Origin: Polymorphobacter_B sp038225475
GTDB taxonomy: Bacteria; Pseudomonadota; Alphaproteobacteria; Sphingomonadales; Sphingomonadaceae
Length of the DNA: 64,000 bases
Assembly: GCA_038225475.1 (NCBI GenBank)
Contig: JBBRRA010000003.1
Coordinates: forward strand, 124,001 to 188,000
Reading direction: 5' to 3'
Both the position numbers and the translations under genes were made by a program. Below, one piece after another: positions 39,635 to 48,502 of this stretch. The number at the start of each line of letters is the position of its first letter. Position 1 is the first letter of the stretch. The notes below the pieces were generated by a model, which saw only the letters and a list, made by a program, of their open reading frames with translations, did no database searches and was not told where the DNA came from.

Positions 39635-42194
39635 AACAACCTGTCCCTATTGCGGCGTCGGTTGCGGGATCGAGGCGAGACCGACGGGGGAGCGCACCGC
39701 AGCGATTGCCGGTGACACCGCGCATCCTGCCAATTTCGGCAAGCTGTGTTCGAAGGGCACGCATCTCGGGGAGACGATCGGGACCGAGGGGCGTTTGCTC
39801 TACCCTGAGGTCGACGGCGCGCGTACCGACTGGAGCACGGCGCTCGCCCATGTCGCCGGCCGGTTCCGCGCCACGATCGCCGAGCACGGTCCGGGTAGCG
39901 TGGCCTTCTATGTTTCGGGCCAGTTGCTGACCGAGGATTATTACGTCGCCAACAAGCTGATGAAGGGTTTCATCGGCACCGCCAACATCGACACCAATTC
40001 GCGGTTGTGCATGGCGAGCGCGGTGGCGGGCCATGCGCGCGCGTTCGGCGAGGATGTCGTGCCGTGCACCTATGACGACATCGATTCGGCCGATCTGATC
40101 GTGCTCGTCGGGTCGAACACGGCATGGTGTCATCCGGTGGTCTGGCAGCGGATCGAGGCAGCGCGCGCCAAGCGCGGGACCAGGCTCGTGGTTATCGACC
40201 CGCGCCGCACCGAAACCGCCGACCGGGCCGACCTGCACCTGATGATCCGGCCGGGAACGGATGCGGCGCTTTGGAATGCGCTGCTCGTTTACCTGCGCGA
40301 TAGCGGCAAGCTCGATGCGCCCTATCTGGCCGAGCATGTCGCGGCACCACACGGGTTTTGGGATGCGCTGCGCGGTGATGTGGCCGCCTGCGATCTCGCC
40401 TCGGCAGACGTTGCTGCGTTCTTCGCGTTGTTTGCGGCGCACCCGCGCACGGTCACGCTGTTCAGCCAGGGCGTCAATCAATCGGTGCGCGGTACCGACA
40501 AGGTGAACGCCATCACCAACGTGCATCTGGCGACGGGCCGGATCGGCAAGCCGGGTGCAGGGCCGTTCAGTATCACCGGCCAACCCAATGCGACGGGCGG
40601 GCGCGAAGTCGGCGGCATGGCAACCACGCTCGCTGCGCATCTGACATTCACGGCGCATGATCGTGCGGTCGCGCAGCGGTTTTGGGACTGCCCGTCGATC
40701 GCACCGGCACCAGGGCTCAAGGCCGTCGATATGTTCGACGCGGTCGCCGACGGTACAGTCAAGGCCATCTGGATCATCGCGACCAACCCGCTTGTCAGTC
40801 TGCCCGACGCCGAAGCGGCGCGCGCAGCGCTCGCGGCGTGTCCGTTCGTTGTCGTCTCCGACTGCATCGCCGATACCGATACCGGCCTCGTCGCGCACGT
40901 CCGGCTGCCGGCGCTGGCGTGGGGCGAGAAGGACGGCACGGTGACCAACAGCGAGCGGCGGATTTCGCGGCAGCGCGGCTTTCTGGATTGGCCCGGCGAC
41001 GCGCGTCCCGATTGGTGGATCATCGCCGAGGTCGCGAAGCAGATGGGCTGGGCGAACGCGTTCGCCTGGTCGCACCAGCGCGAAATTTTCGCCGAGTTTG
41101 CCGCGATGACGCGGTTCGAGAATGACGGTGCGCGGCTGTTGTGGGTGAACGAACCCGACAATTACGATGCGATGGAGCCGGTGCTGTGGGGCGGCGCGCA
41201 GCCATTCGCGGGCGGGCGATTTCCCACCCCGGACGGCAAGGCGCGGTTGATCGCGGTCGAACCCGAAGCTGTCACCGTCGATGCGGCGTGGCCGCTGCGC
41301 CTCAATACCGGGCGCTACCGCGACCAATGGCATTCGATGACGCGAACCGGATTGTCGCCGAAGCTGTCGCAGCATCGGCGCGAGCCGCTGGTCGAGGTTC
41401 ATCCGGGCGATGCGGAGGCGTTTGGCGTCACGCACGGCGGCCTCGCGCGGGTGACGACCGCGTCGGGGTGCAGCGTCTACCGGGTCGCTATCCACGACGG
41501 GCAGCGGCGCGGTGATATTTTTGTGCCGATCCACTGGACCGAGGTGACGGCATCGCTCGGGCGCACCGGGCGGCTGCCGAGCACGGCGCGCGATCCGGTG
41601 AGCGGCCAGCCGGGGTTCAAGAATACGCCGGCCCGGCTGGAAGCGGTCGCCACGGCATGGACCGGCTTCTTGATCACGCGCGATGTGCCGGGGGTGCCCG
41701 GCTGCGAATATTGGACGCGCGTGCGCACCGCGGGCGGCTGGCTGACCGAGCTGGCGGGCAGCGGCGACCCGGCGGCGATGTTGGCACTGTTGCCGCCGGG
41801 CGAACGCGCCGACGTCAGCGATCCCCGGCGCGGGATGCTGCGCGCTGTCGTGCTCGATGCGGGCCGCGTCGCGGCGGCGGTGTTCGTGGCCACCGATGGC
41901 CGCCTGCCGCCGCGCGACTGGCTGATCGCGCAGCTTGGGGCCACCGAAGTGATGACCGTCGAGCTGCTCGCCGGCAGGCCTGCGGCGCAGCAGGCCGACC
42001 GCGGCGCGGTGGTGTGCGCCTGCTTCGATATCGGGCTCAATACCATCGTCGCAGCCATCGCCGGGCAGGCGCTGACCAGTGTCGATGCCGTCGGCGCGGC
42101 GCTCGGTGCGGGGACCAACTGCGGCTCGTGCCGCCCCGCGCTGGCCAACCTGCTCGCGAGCGCCGCCTTGACCCCTGCGGGCGTCGGCGCTTAA
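39624..42194 (+). CDS. nasC: Assimilatory nitrate reductase catalytic subunit NasC
   Basis: Cytoplasmic molybdoenzyme of 856 residues. The N-terminal [4Fe-4S] cluster is held by Cys7, Cys10, Cys14 and Cys42 (CPYCGVGC, then GKLCSKG). The molybdenum-ligand cysteine is in NSRLCMASAVAG. MGD-binding domains follow, with the C-terminal molydopterin dinucleotide region near LRLNTGRYRDQWHSMTRTG. A BFD-like [2Fe-2S] domain ends the protein (VVCACFDIGLNT, NCGSCRPAL). GTG at 39624 overlaps nirD. It reduces nitrate to nitrite and depends on MobA, whose gene is 8 kb upstream. Named nasA in some genomes. Confidence 0.94.
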   Translation: MSVKTTCPYCGVGCGIEARPTGERTAAIAGDTAHPANFGKLCSKGTHLGETIGTEGRLLYPEVDGARTDWSTALAHVAGRFRATIAEHGPGSVAFYVSGQLLTEDYYVANKLMKGFIGTANIDTNSRLCMASAVAGHARAFGEDVVPCTYDDIDSADLIVLVGSNTAWCHPVVWQRIEAARAKRGTRLVVIDPRRTETADRADLHLMIRPGTDAALWNALLVYLRDSGKLDAPYLAEHVAAPHGFWDALRGDVAACDLASADVAAFFALFAAHPRTVTLFSQGVNQSVRGTDKVNAITNVHLATGRIGKPGAGPFSITGQPNATGGREVGGMATTLAAHLTFTAHDRAVAQRFWDCPSIAPAPGLKAVDMFDAVADGTVKAIWIIATNPLVSLPDAEAARAALAACPFVVVSDCIADTDTGLVAHVRLPALAWGEKDGTVTNSERRISRQRGFLDWPGDARPDWWIIAEVAKQMGWANAFAWSHQREIFAEFAAMTRFENDGARLLWVNEPDNYDAMEPVLWGGAQPFAGGRFPTPDGKARLIAVEPEAVTVDAAWPLRLNTGRYRDQWHSMTRTGLSPKLSQHRREPLVEVHPGDAEAFGVTHGGLARVTTASGCSVYRVAIHDGQRRGDIFVPIHWTEVTASLGRTGRLPSTARDPVSGQPGFKNTPARLEAVATAWTGFLITRDVPGVPGCEYWTRVRTAGGWLTELAGSGDPAAMLALLPPGERADVSDPRRGMLRAVVLDAGRVAAAVFVATDGRLPPRDWLIAQLGATEVMTVELLAGRPAAQQADRGAVVCACFDIGLNTIVAAIAGQALTSVDAVGAALGAGTNCGSCRPALANLLASAALTPAGVGA

Positions 42195-42203
42195 CGCAGC
42201 GGG

Positions 42204-43616
42204 ATGACTATGCCGCGGACGCTGTATGCCAAAATCTGGGACGATCATGTCGTCCACAACCGCGATGACGGGACGTCGCTGGTGTGGATCGACCGGCACC
42301 TGATCCACGAGGTGACCACGCCGCAGGCGTTCGACGGGTTGCGGGCGGCAGGGCGGCGCGTCCACCGGCCCGACCTGACGCTGGCCGTTCCCGATCACAA
42401 TGTCCCGACCGATCACCGGTTCGAGCCGATCGCCGATCCGCAATCGGCGGCGCAGCTGGCGGCGCTCGAGGCGAACTGCGCCGCCTTCGGGATCGAGCTG
42501 ATCGGCATCAATGCGCCCGAACAGGGCATCGTCCATGTTATTGGGCCCGAGCAGGGCTTTACGCTGCCGGGGCTGACGATGGTCTGCGGCGACAGCCATA
42601 CCGCGACGCACGGGGCGTTTGGGGCGCTGGCGTTCGGCATCGGCACGTCGGAGGTCGAACATGTCTTTGCCACCCAGACGCTGCTGCTAAAGCGGGCGGG
42701 CACGATGGCGGTGCGCGTGACCGGCGCGCTCGGCTTTGGCATCGCCGCGAAGGACGTTGCGCTGGCGATCGTGGGTGCGCTCGGCACCGGCGGCGGCACC
42801 GGGCATGTCATCGAATATACCGGCCCGGTGATCGAGGCGCTCAGCATGGAGGGCCGGATGACGGTCTGCAACATGGCGATCGAGGCCGGGGCACGCGCCG
42901 GGCTGGTCGCCCCCGATGCCAAGGCGTTCGCCTATCTGCACGGCCGTCCACGGTCGCCCAAGGGGGCCGACTGGGATGCTGCCGTCGCCTATTGGTCGAC
43001 ACTGCCGAGCGATGCCGGGGCCGTCTATGACCGCGTGGTGGAGATCGACGGCAGCGCCATTGCGCCGCTGGTGACGTGGGGAACCAGCCCGGAGGATGTC
43101 GTGGCGATCACCGGCACGGTTCCCGATCCCGGCAGCTTTGCCGATCCGTCGAAGCGGACGGCAGCGGCCGCCGCGCTCGACTATATGGGGCTGACCGCCG
43201 GGCAGCGGCTCGCCGATGTCACCGTCGAGCATGTCTTTATCGGCAGCTGCACCAACAGCCGGATCGAGGATCTGCGCGCCGCAGCGGCGGTCGTCACCGG
43301 GCGGCATGTCGCCAGCGGCATCCGCCAGGCGTTCGTGGTCCCCGGGTCGGGGCTGGTCAAGCTGCAGGCCGAGGCCGAAGGGCTCGACCGTATTTTCATC
43401 GACGCCGGCTTCGACTGGCGCGCGCCGGGGTGTTCGATGTGCCTTGGCATGAACCCCGACAAGGTGCCGCCGGGCGAACGCTGCGCATCGACCAGCAACC
43501 GCAACTTTGTCGGACGGCAGGGGCCGGGTGCCCGCACGCACCTGCTGTCGCCGGCGATGGCGGCGGCGGCAGCGGTTACCGGGCGGCTGACCGATGTCCG
43601 CGAGTTGATGCGGTAG
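42204..43616 (+). CDS. leuC: 3-isopropylmalate dehydratase large subunit LeuC
   Basis: Protein of 470 residues that, with LeuD, isomerises 2- to 3-isopropylmalate in leucine synthesis. It starts RTLYAKIWDDHVVH and has the aconitase-type 4Fe-4S cysteines (IGSCTNSRIEDL and GCSMCLGMNPD) and the end TSNRNFVGRQG. It begins only nine bases after nasC, so may be read with the nitrate genes. leuD and leuB are 5 kb further on, after accessory genes. A second ATG at 42210 is possible. Confidence 0.95.
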   Translation: MTMPRTLYAKIWDDHVVHNRDDGTSLVWIDRHLIHEVTTPQAFDGLRAAGRRVHRPDLTLAVPDHNVPTDHRFEPIADPQSAAQLAALEANCAAFGIELIGINAPEQGIVHVIGPEQGFTLPGLTMVCGDSHTATHGAFGALAFGIGTSEVEHVFATQTLLLKRAGTMAVRVTGALGFGIAAKDVALAIVGALGTGGGTGHVIEYTGPVIEALSMEGRMTVCNMAIEAGARAGLVAPDAKAFAYLHGRPRSPKGADWDAAVAYWSTLPSDAGAVYDRVVEIDGSAIAPLVTWGTSPEDVVAITGTVPDPGSFADPSKRTAAAAALDYMGLTAGQRLADVTVEHVFIGSCTNSRIEDLRAAAAVVTGRHVASGIRQAFVVPGSGLVKLQAEAEGLDRIFIDAGFDWRAPGCSMCLGMNPDKVPPGERCASTSNRNFVGRQGPGARTHLLSPAMAAAAAVTGRLTDVRELMR

Positions 43617-44025
43617 CGCCGAGTCGCCAACGCTGCCGAGCTATGCAAAGTTGATGAAGTTGACGACACGTCGGCGGGGACACGCCTTCTCCAAACAGTC
43701 GAAAGCGCGGTAAGCCGAAGCGGTCGGGCGAGGCAGGCAGCGGTCATCGAGCAGCTTTCCCGGAGCAGTAGATAATCGGATAAAGTGCCACAGCGGTTAT
43801 ATTTTGTCAAGCCGCTTTGGCGTCGCGCAACCGCCCTCGGTTCATGGCTAACAAGCTCTTTAAGATAGCAGAAACCTATCTCTGCTACGCAGCGCCCGTA
43901 CGAAACTGGCCACCGCAGCACGATGCGGCCCACAATCGTGCAGCCGACGACGAGGGGGGGCGAAAATCGTTTCGCAGAATCGCCATCGGCTGGCCATTCT
44001 CGTTCTGAATTTTCGGGGGAAATCA
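43617..44025. other. Gene-free interval after leuC (409 bases)
   Basis: No supported gene. It holds copy 2 of the 39-bp repeat (43638-43676), an 11-bp match to copy 1 flanks (43619-43629), and more A/T-rich sequence from about 43770 to 43880 that may contain the promoter of the PEPxxWA gene. One short frame starting inside the repeat (ATG AAG TTG at 43653) gives MKLTTRRRGHAFSKQSKAR; the equivalent frame in copy 1 gives MKLTTRRRRGPCR, so it is not a conserved protein beyond the repeat. Confidence 0.7.
43638..43676 (-). repeat. 39-bp dispersed repeat, copy 2 (inverted)
   Basis: Reverse complement of the sequence at 24005-24043, identical over all 39 bases; begins GAGCTATGCAAAGTTGATGA on the + strand. 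It starts 22 bases after leuC, at the left edge of the segment that separates leuC from leuD. Confidence 0.85.
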
Positions 44026-44835
44026 ATGACATTCAAGCTTATCGTGGTGAGCGCCATCGCGCTCGCCGCGTCGCCGGTTTCGGCGGTCGAACTCATCGTC
44101 AACGGCAGTTTCAACAGCGTCACCGCGTCGAACACGACGCATGCCAAAATCCTGGCCGACGGCACGGCAAATCTTGCCAATGACGCGACCTATATCACCG
44201 GCTGGACCGTCCGCGATCACAGCTTTGGGCCGACGACTGGCCATACCGCGCAGGTCTGGTATTACCCGACCGGTGCCGCCGACGTCCGGCGCACCGATGG
44301 CGGCTGGATTGCGGGCTGGGCGATCTATGGCCCGGCAAACGGCCACGCCAATGGCTTCGGCCCCAGCCCCGACGGCGGCGCGATGGTCGAAATCGACGGC
44401 GGCGGGGACTACCGCGCCTCGCTCGACCAGACGCTCACCGGATTGACCATCGGCCAGACCTACACGGTCTCGTTCAACTGGGCCGGGGCGCAGCAAAGCT
44501 GCTGCACCGGCACCACCAACGAGCAGCTGATGGTCGGTTTTGGCGGCAGCACGCAGTCGACGCTCGTCTGGAACAACCCATCGGGCGGCTTTTCGGGCTG
44601 GTTCACCGAAAACTTCTCGTTCGTCGCGGACGGCACATCGCAGCTGCTGTCGTTCATGGCGGTCGGCACGCCGTACGGCATGCCGCCGGTAATCGTGCTC
44701 GACGGCGTTTCGGTGCAGGCAGCGGTTACCGAAGGCGCGGTTCCCGAAGCTGCAACATGGGCGATGATGATCGTCGGTTTCGGCTTCGTCGGCGCCGCCG
44801 CCCGCCGTCGCCGCGCGAGCGCCGTCACGGCGTAA
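44026..44835 (+). CDS. PEPxxWA-CTERM sorting-domain protein
   Basis: Secreted protein of 269 residues. Signal peptide MTFKLIVVSAIALAASPVSA, then a beta-rich body starting VELIVNGSFNSVTA and with GQTYTVSFNWAGAQ, which resembles DUF642/choice-of-anchor type domains. The C-terminus is VPEAATWAMMIVGFGFVGAAARRRR: motif, hydrophobic helix and basic end, the PEP-CTERM (PEPxxWA variant) sorting signal, here with alanine in place of the second proline. Such signals are processed by exosortase at the envelope. A hairpin follows the stop. Confidence 0.85.
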   Translation: MTFKLIVVSAIALAASPVSAVELIVNGSFNSVTASNTTHAKILADGTANLANDATYITGWTVRDHSFGPTTGHTAQVWYYPTGAADVRRTDGGWIAGWAIYGPANGHANGFGPSPDGGAMVEIDGGGDYRASLDQTLTGLTIGQTYTVSFNWAGAQQSCCTGTTNEQLMVGFGGSTQSTLVWNNPSGGFSGWFTENFSFVADGTSQLLSFMAVGTPYGMPPVIVLDGVSVQAAVTEGAVPEAATWAMMIVGFGFVGAAARRRRASAVTA

Positions 44836-44847
44836 CGTCGAACAGTT

Positions 44848-44879
44848 CGTCGTCATTCCCGCGCTCGGGGATGACGACG
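44848..44879 (+). terminator. Hairpin after the PEPxxWA gene
   Basis: CGTCGTCATTCCC and GGGGATGACGACG pair over 13 positions (one T-G) around loop GCGCTC. It lies 12 bases after the stop, followed by GGCGTTCTATTTC. Its CGTCAT...ATGACG arms resemble a dispersed palindrome type as seen at 58380. Confidence 0.6.
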
Positions 44880-44951
44880 GGCGTTCTATTTCAAGTTAAA
44901 TTGCTGCGGATTAGAGCACATCTGTCTGCGTAGCTCGGCGCAGGTAATTTC

Positions 44952-45875
44952 TCAGCCTTCAAAAAATTCCTCATCAAGCTTTTTGATCGGCACGGTTTCT
45001 ACAACCCGGCAACCGACCTCAAATCGCATCATCAATTCCGCTAGACGCTGACCGTCGATCAGGACGATGCGCTTGCTGAGGTTTTCAGCAGTTTTTCGAG
45101 CATCGCGACTAAAGTCCGACGTTGTTACGAACAGCCCTTTTGACGCCTTGAACGTATCGAGTGCGCCGAAAAAATCCCGTATCGCTCCCGAGCCTATGGA
45201 ATTTCCGGGCGCGTAGCGTTTCGCTTGCACGTATACGCGATCGAGACCGAGCGCGTCCTCGTCGATCACGCCGTCAACACCGCCGTCTCCGCTTTGGCCC
45301 AAGGCGCGGCCAGCGTCTGCTAAGGTGCCGCCATAGCCCATCGCAACCAGCAAGCTTACAACTAAACGCTCGAAGAAGGCCGGGGGCTTTGCCAGCACCG
45401 CTTTGAGCAATTCATCCACAAGCGACGTTTCGATTTCGGCGCGAGCAGTGCGTATAATTTCGTCGGGTGAAAGTCGCGAGGCCTCACCTTCTGCGGGCGC
45501 TGTCTGGGACGCCAGAGGCTGCTTTCCGAAGATCGGTTGTCTCGTTCGGAACGCATGAAATGCCGGAAACTGCTCGAGGTAACGAGTGTCTAGCCGAGGC
45601 GGCGGACTTTCTGCGATCGCGCGCCCTGCATCAGTTGCTACAAAACGACCGCGCCCCGTTGAGCTCGTTAGTCCGGCTTTGCCAAGGTAAGTCTTTGCCC
45701 AGTGCACACGATTAGCGAATACGGTTTGTTTTCCAGATGACAGTAACTGCGCCCGCTCGTCGTTCGTTAGCCCAAACTCGGCTGCGAGTTGATCAACAAC
45801 ATCGCCAACGTGAGTCTCCGACAGCGCAGCGCGCAGAACGGGGAGCATAAGCGTTTGATAGTCTGGTATCGCCAT
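44952..45875 (-). CDS. mrr: Mrr-like type IV restriction endonuclease
   Basis: Protein of 307 residues. N-terminal winged-helix Mrr_N domain (PDYQTLMLPVLRAAL to FVATDAGRAI, residues about 5-88) and C-terminal Mrr catalytic domain (about 150-290) with FFERLVVSLLVAMGYGG, GDGGVDGVIDED and VYVQAKRY, holding the Asp and the Q-x-K catalytic residues. Mrr enzymes cut methylated DNA. Codons are visibly more A/T-rich than neighbours, suggesting lateral acquisition. It lies in the segment between leuC and leuD, 11 bases after the PLP enzyme gene. Confidence 0.88.
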   Translation of the reverse strand: MAIPDYQTLMLPVLRAALSETHVGDVVDQLAAEFGLTNDERAQLLSSGKQTVFANRVHWAKTYLGKAGLTSSTGRGRFVATDAGRAIAESPPPRLDTRYLEQFPAFHAFRTRQPIFGKQPLASQTAPAEGEASRLSPDEIIRTARAEIETSLVDELLKAVLAKPPAFFERLVVSLLVAMGYGGTLADAGRALGQSGDGGVDGVIDEDALGLDRVYVQAKRYAPGNSIGSGAIRDFFGALDTFKASKGLFVTTSDFSRDARKTAENLSKRIVLIDGQRLAELMMRFEVGCRVVETVPIKKLDEEFFEG

Positions 45876-45886
45876 GCGAGCTTACT

Positions 45887-47203
45887 CTAAACCGCAGCCA
45901 GTGCCTGTTCGAAATCGGCGATCAGGTCGTCGGGATGCTCGACGCCGATCGAGACGCGAACGAGATTGTCGGTGATGCCGAGTTCGGCCTTGCGCGCCGG
46001 GGCGACCGACAGGTGCGTCATTGCCGCGGGGTGCGAGGCGAGGCTTTCGGTGCCGCCAAGGCTGACCGCGAGCTTTACCAGCCGCATATTGTCGAGCAGG
46101 CGGAAGGCTTCGGCCTCGCCGCCCTTGACGATCAGCGAGAAGGTCGAGCCGGCACCGAGGCAGTGGCGGTCGTAGATGTCTCGCTGCCGCGTGCCGGGTT
46201 CGAGGAAACCGAGGTAGCCGACGCGCTCGACCTTGGGATGTGCCGCGAGGTAATCGCAGACCAGCTTGGCGTTGGTGCCCGCGCGGTCCATCCGCAGTTC
46301 AAGCGTTTCAAGGCTGCGCAGCAGCATCCAGGCGGTGTGCGGGTCGGTGATCGTGCCGATCGTGTTGCGCGTCATCCGAACCGGCAGGATCGCGGCTTTC
46401 GAGCCGAGGCACGATCCCGCAACGAGGTCGCTGTGGCCCCCGACATATTTGGTCAGGCTGTAGATGACCAGATCGGCACCCTGCCGCAGCGGCTTGGCCC
46501 ACACCGGCCCCAGAAACGTATTGTCGATGATGATCGGCGGCAGTTCGGCAGCGGTGCCGAGCACTTGCGCGCGCGCATCGCGCACCGCCTCGACATCGAC
46601 GAGCGCGTTGGTCGGGTTCGCCGGACTTTCGAGGTAGATCGCGGCAATACGCCCACGCGCCTTGGCGGTTTCGAGCACGGCGGCGATTTCCGCCTGTTCG
46701 GCACCGGCGGGGAAATCGATGAAGGTAATCCCCAGCCGCCCGAGGATGCGCGCGATCAGCGTCTCGGTCGCTGCATAGAGCGGCGCGGAATGGACGATCA
46801 CGTCGCCGGGTCGGACGAGCGCCAGGAAGGTCGTGGCGATCGCCGACATGCCGCTGCTGAATACCAGCGCGTCTTCGGCCTCCTCCCACAGCGCGAGGCG
46901 GTCTTCGAGAATTTCCTGATCGGGGCCGTTGAAGCGCGAATAGACGAGGCCCTCGGCCCCGCCCGGACGGACGCCGGTGATCCCCTCGAAGAAGCGCTTG
47001 CCGTGCGCGGCGCTCTCGAACACGAACGTCGAGGTCAGGAAAATCGGCGGCTTGAGCGCGCCCTCCGACAGCGCCGGGTCATAGCCATAGCCCATCATCA
47101 GCGTCGACGGGTGCAGCTTGCGGTTGCCGATGCTGACGCTTTGGTGCGCCATGCGGCGGCCGCTCGGCACGCCCGTCAGGTCGGCTTCGGTTTCATTGGC
47201 CAT
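45887..47203 (-). CDS. Cys/Met-metabolism PLP enzyme (cystathionine gamma-synthase family)
   Basis: Protein of 438 residues of the PLP-dependent trans-sulfuration group. PLP lysine is in YSLTKYVGGHSD; SSGMSAIATTFLAL and NPTNALVDVEAV are other family segments, and VSLGGTESLASHPAAMTH near the end is specific for this group. A 20-25 residue N-terminal extension precedes the core. Homologues include methionine gamma-lyase, cystathionine gamma-synthase and O-acetylhomoserine sulfhydrylase; which reaction cannot be told. Starting at ATG 47203. Confidence 0.87.
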   Translation of the reverse strand: MANETEADLTGVPSGRRMAHQSVSIGNRKLHPSTLMMGYGYDPALSEGALKPPIFLTSTFVFESAAHGKRFFEGITGVRPGGAEGLVYSRFNGPDQEILEDRLALWEEAEDALVFSSGMSAIATTFLALVRPGDVIVHSAPLYAATETLIARILGRLGITFIDFPAGAEQAEIAAVLETAKARGRIAAIYLESPANPTNALVDVEAVRDARAQVLGTAAELPPIIIDNTFLGPVWAKPLRQGADLVIYSLTKYVGGHSDLVAGSCLGSKAAILPVRMTRNTIGTITDPHTAWMLLRSLETLELRMDRAGTNAKLVCDYLAAHPKVERVGYLGFLEPGTRQRDIYDRHCLGAGSTFSLIVKGGEAEAFRLLDNMRLVKLAVSLGGTESLASHPAAMTHLSVAPARKAELGITDNLVRVSIGVEHPDDLIADFEQALAAV

Positions 47204-47243
47204 GGCTGTTTTTCCGATCGATGCAGGGATCGCGCAGCCATAA

Positions 47244-47276
47244 GCGCTCCCCGCCGGCGATGCCAGCGGGGAGCGC
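47244..47276 (-). terminator. Hairpin after the sugar dehydrogenase gene
   Basis: GCGCTCCCCGC (47244-47254) and its exact complement (47266-47276) enclose 11 bases, 8 bases beyond the minus-strand stop at 47285. No T run. It would separate this gene from the PLP enzyme gene. Confidence 0.5.
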
Positions 47277-47284
47277 CGGCGGGG

Positions 47285-48502
47285 TCAGGCGGTGACCACC
47301 GCGGGGCGGCGGCGCTGACGCAGCGCTGCGCCCGCCATGCCCAGCCCGGTAACGAACATCGCCCAGCTGGCCGGCTCGGGCACGGCGTCGGCAGGCGCGG
47401 TCAGTTCGAAAATCCGCCCACCGAGGTCGACGACATACAGGTTGTTGTCGCTATCCTGACCGAACGACGACGGGTGCAAGAACGGAATCAGATCGGCGGA
47501 CAGCGCCTGTTTGTCGCTGCCGTCGAGCGCCATCGACCACAGATGCCCCGAGACATAATCGCCAAAGACATAGCGCCCGAACAGCGACGGGATGGCGCTG
47601 CCGCGATAGACATAGCCGCCGACGATCGCCGCATCGCCGTCGACATGGCCGTATTCGAGCACCGGCGGCGTGGTGCCGGGCGGAATCGGGTCGCCCAGCC
47701 CCGGCGTCGGCACCGTACCCTCGAGCGGCCGCCAGCCGAAATTCTGTCCCGAGGTGCCGGCAGCGATGCGGTCGACCTCCTCATAGGTGCTTTGCCCGAC
47801 ATCGCCGATGTACAGGTCGCCGGTCGCGGCATCGAAGCTGTCGCGGTACGGATTGCGCAGGCCATAGGCGAAGATTTCGTTGCCGAACGGGTTGCTTGCC
47901 GGGACGGTATAATTGCGGACCGGGTCAGCAGGGAAGGCGTCGGCGCTGACGTCGATCCGCAGCATCTTGCCGAGCAGCGACGTCAAATCCTGCGCGCGGT
48001 GGTTGGGGTCATAGCCGGGGCCGCCGTCGCCGGTTGCGACATACAGGTTGCCGTCGCCGCCGAAGCCGAGCCAGCCGCCCTTGTGAATGTCCGATGCCGA
48101 CTGGTCGATCCGCAGGATGACGCTGGCGACTTCGGTGGCGATGGCGGGATTGGTGTAGCGGCGCACTTCGGACTGGAGCACGCCGCCGACCATCGTTGTC
48201 ACATCGACATAATAGCGGCCGTTGCTGGCATAGTTCGGATCGAACGCCATGCCGAGCAGGCCGTTCTCGCCGCCGCTGGCAAGGTCGGGAACCGTGAAAA
48301 AGGTCTGCGCGGCTTTGGTGGTGCGGTCGATGCTGACGATCGTGCCGTTCAATTGCGCGACGAACAGATTATTGCCCTCGCCGGTCAGAAAAACCGGCGA
48401 ATCGAGCCCCGAATAAAAGGGTGTCAGGGTGACCTGCGCAAGCGCCGGCACTGCCGCTAGGCAGGTCAAGGCAAGCGCGGTAGAGAGGCTTCGGATACGC
48501 AT
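47285..48502 (-). CDS. Soluble aldose sugar dehydrogenase (GSDH family) with PEPxxWA tail
   Basis: Protein of 405 residues with signal peptide (MRIRSLSTALALTCLAAVPALA) and a six-bladed beta-propeller of the glucose/sorbosone dehydrogenase type: GLDSPVFLTGEGNNLFVAQ, ENGLLGMAFDPNY, LYVATGDGGPGYDPNHRAQD and FAYGLRNPYRDSFD. Members use PQQ and oxidise sugars in the periplasm, though catalytic activity here is not shown. The C-terminus VPEPASWAMFVTGLGMAGAA and RQRRR is the PEPxxWA sorting signal. Divergent from leuD. Confidence 0.88.
   Translation of the reverse strand: MRIRSLSTALALTCLAAVPALAQVTLTPFYSGLDSPVFLTGEGNNLFVAQLNGTIVSIDRTTKAAQTFFTVPDLASGGENGLLGMAFDPNYASNGRYYVDVTTMVGGVLQSEVRRYTNPAIATEVASVILRIDQSASDIHKGGWLGFGGDGNLYVATGDGGPGYDPNHRAQDLTSLLGKMLRIDVSADAFPADPVRNYTVPASNPFGNEIFAYGLRNPYRDSFDAATGDLYIGDVGQSTYEEVDRIAAGTSGQNFGWRPLEGTVPTPGLGDPIPPGTTPPVLEYGHVDGDAAIVGGYVYRGSAIPSLFGRYVFGDYVSGHLWSMALDGSDKQALSADLIPFLHPSSFGQDSDNNLYVVDLGGRIFELTAPADAVPEPASWAMFVTGLGMAGAALRQRRRPAVVTA

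Noticed and set aside
39573..42662. 1029-codon minus-strand frame opposite nasC and leuC
   Set aside because: Antisense to two well-supported genes with conserved motifs; Arg/His/Gly-rich composition typical of shadow frames.
43653..43712. Small gene MKLTTRRRG... inside the 39-bp repeat
   Set aside because: Protein similarity between the two copies stops with the repeat, no ribosome site; explained by DNA identity.
45935..48460. 841-codon + strand frame opposite the PLP enzyme and sugar dehydrogenase
   Set aside because: Both minus-strand genes are certain; the frame has no recognisable domains.
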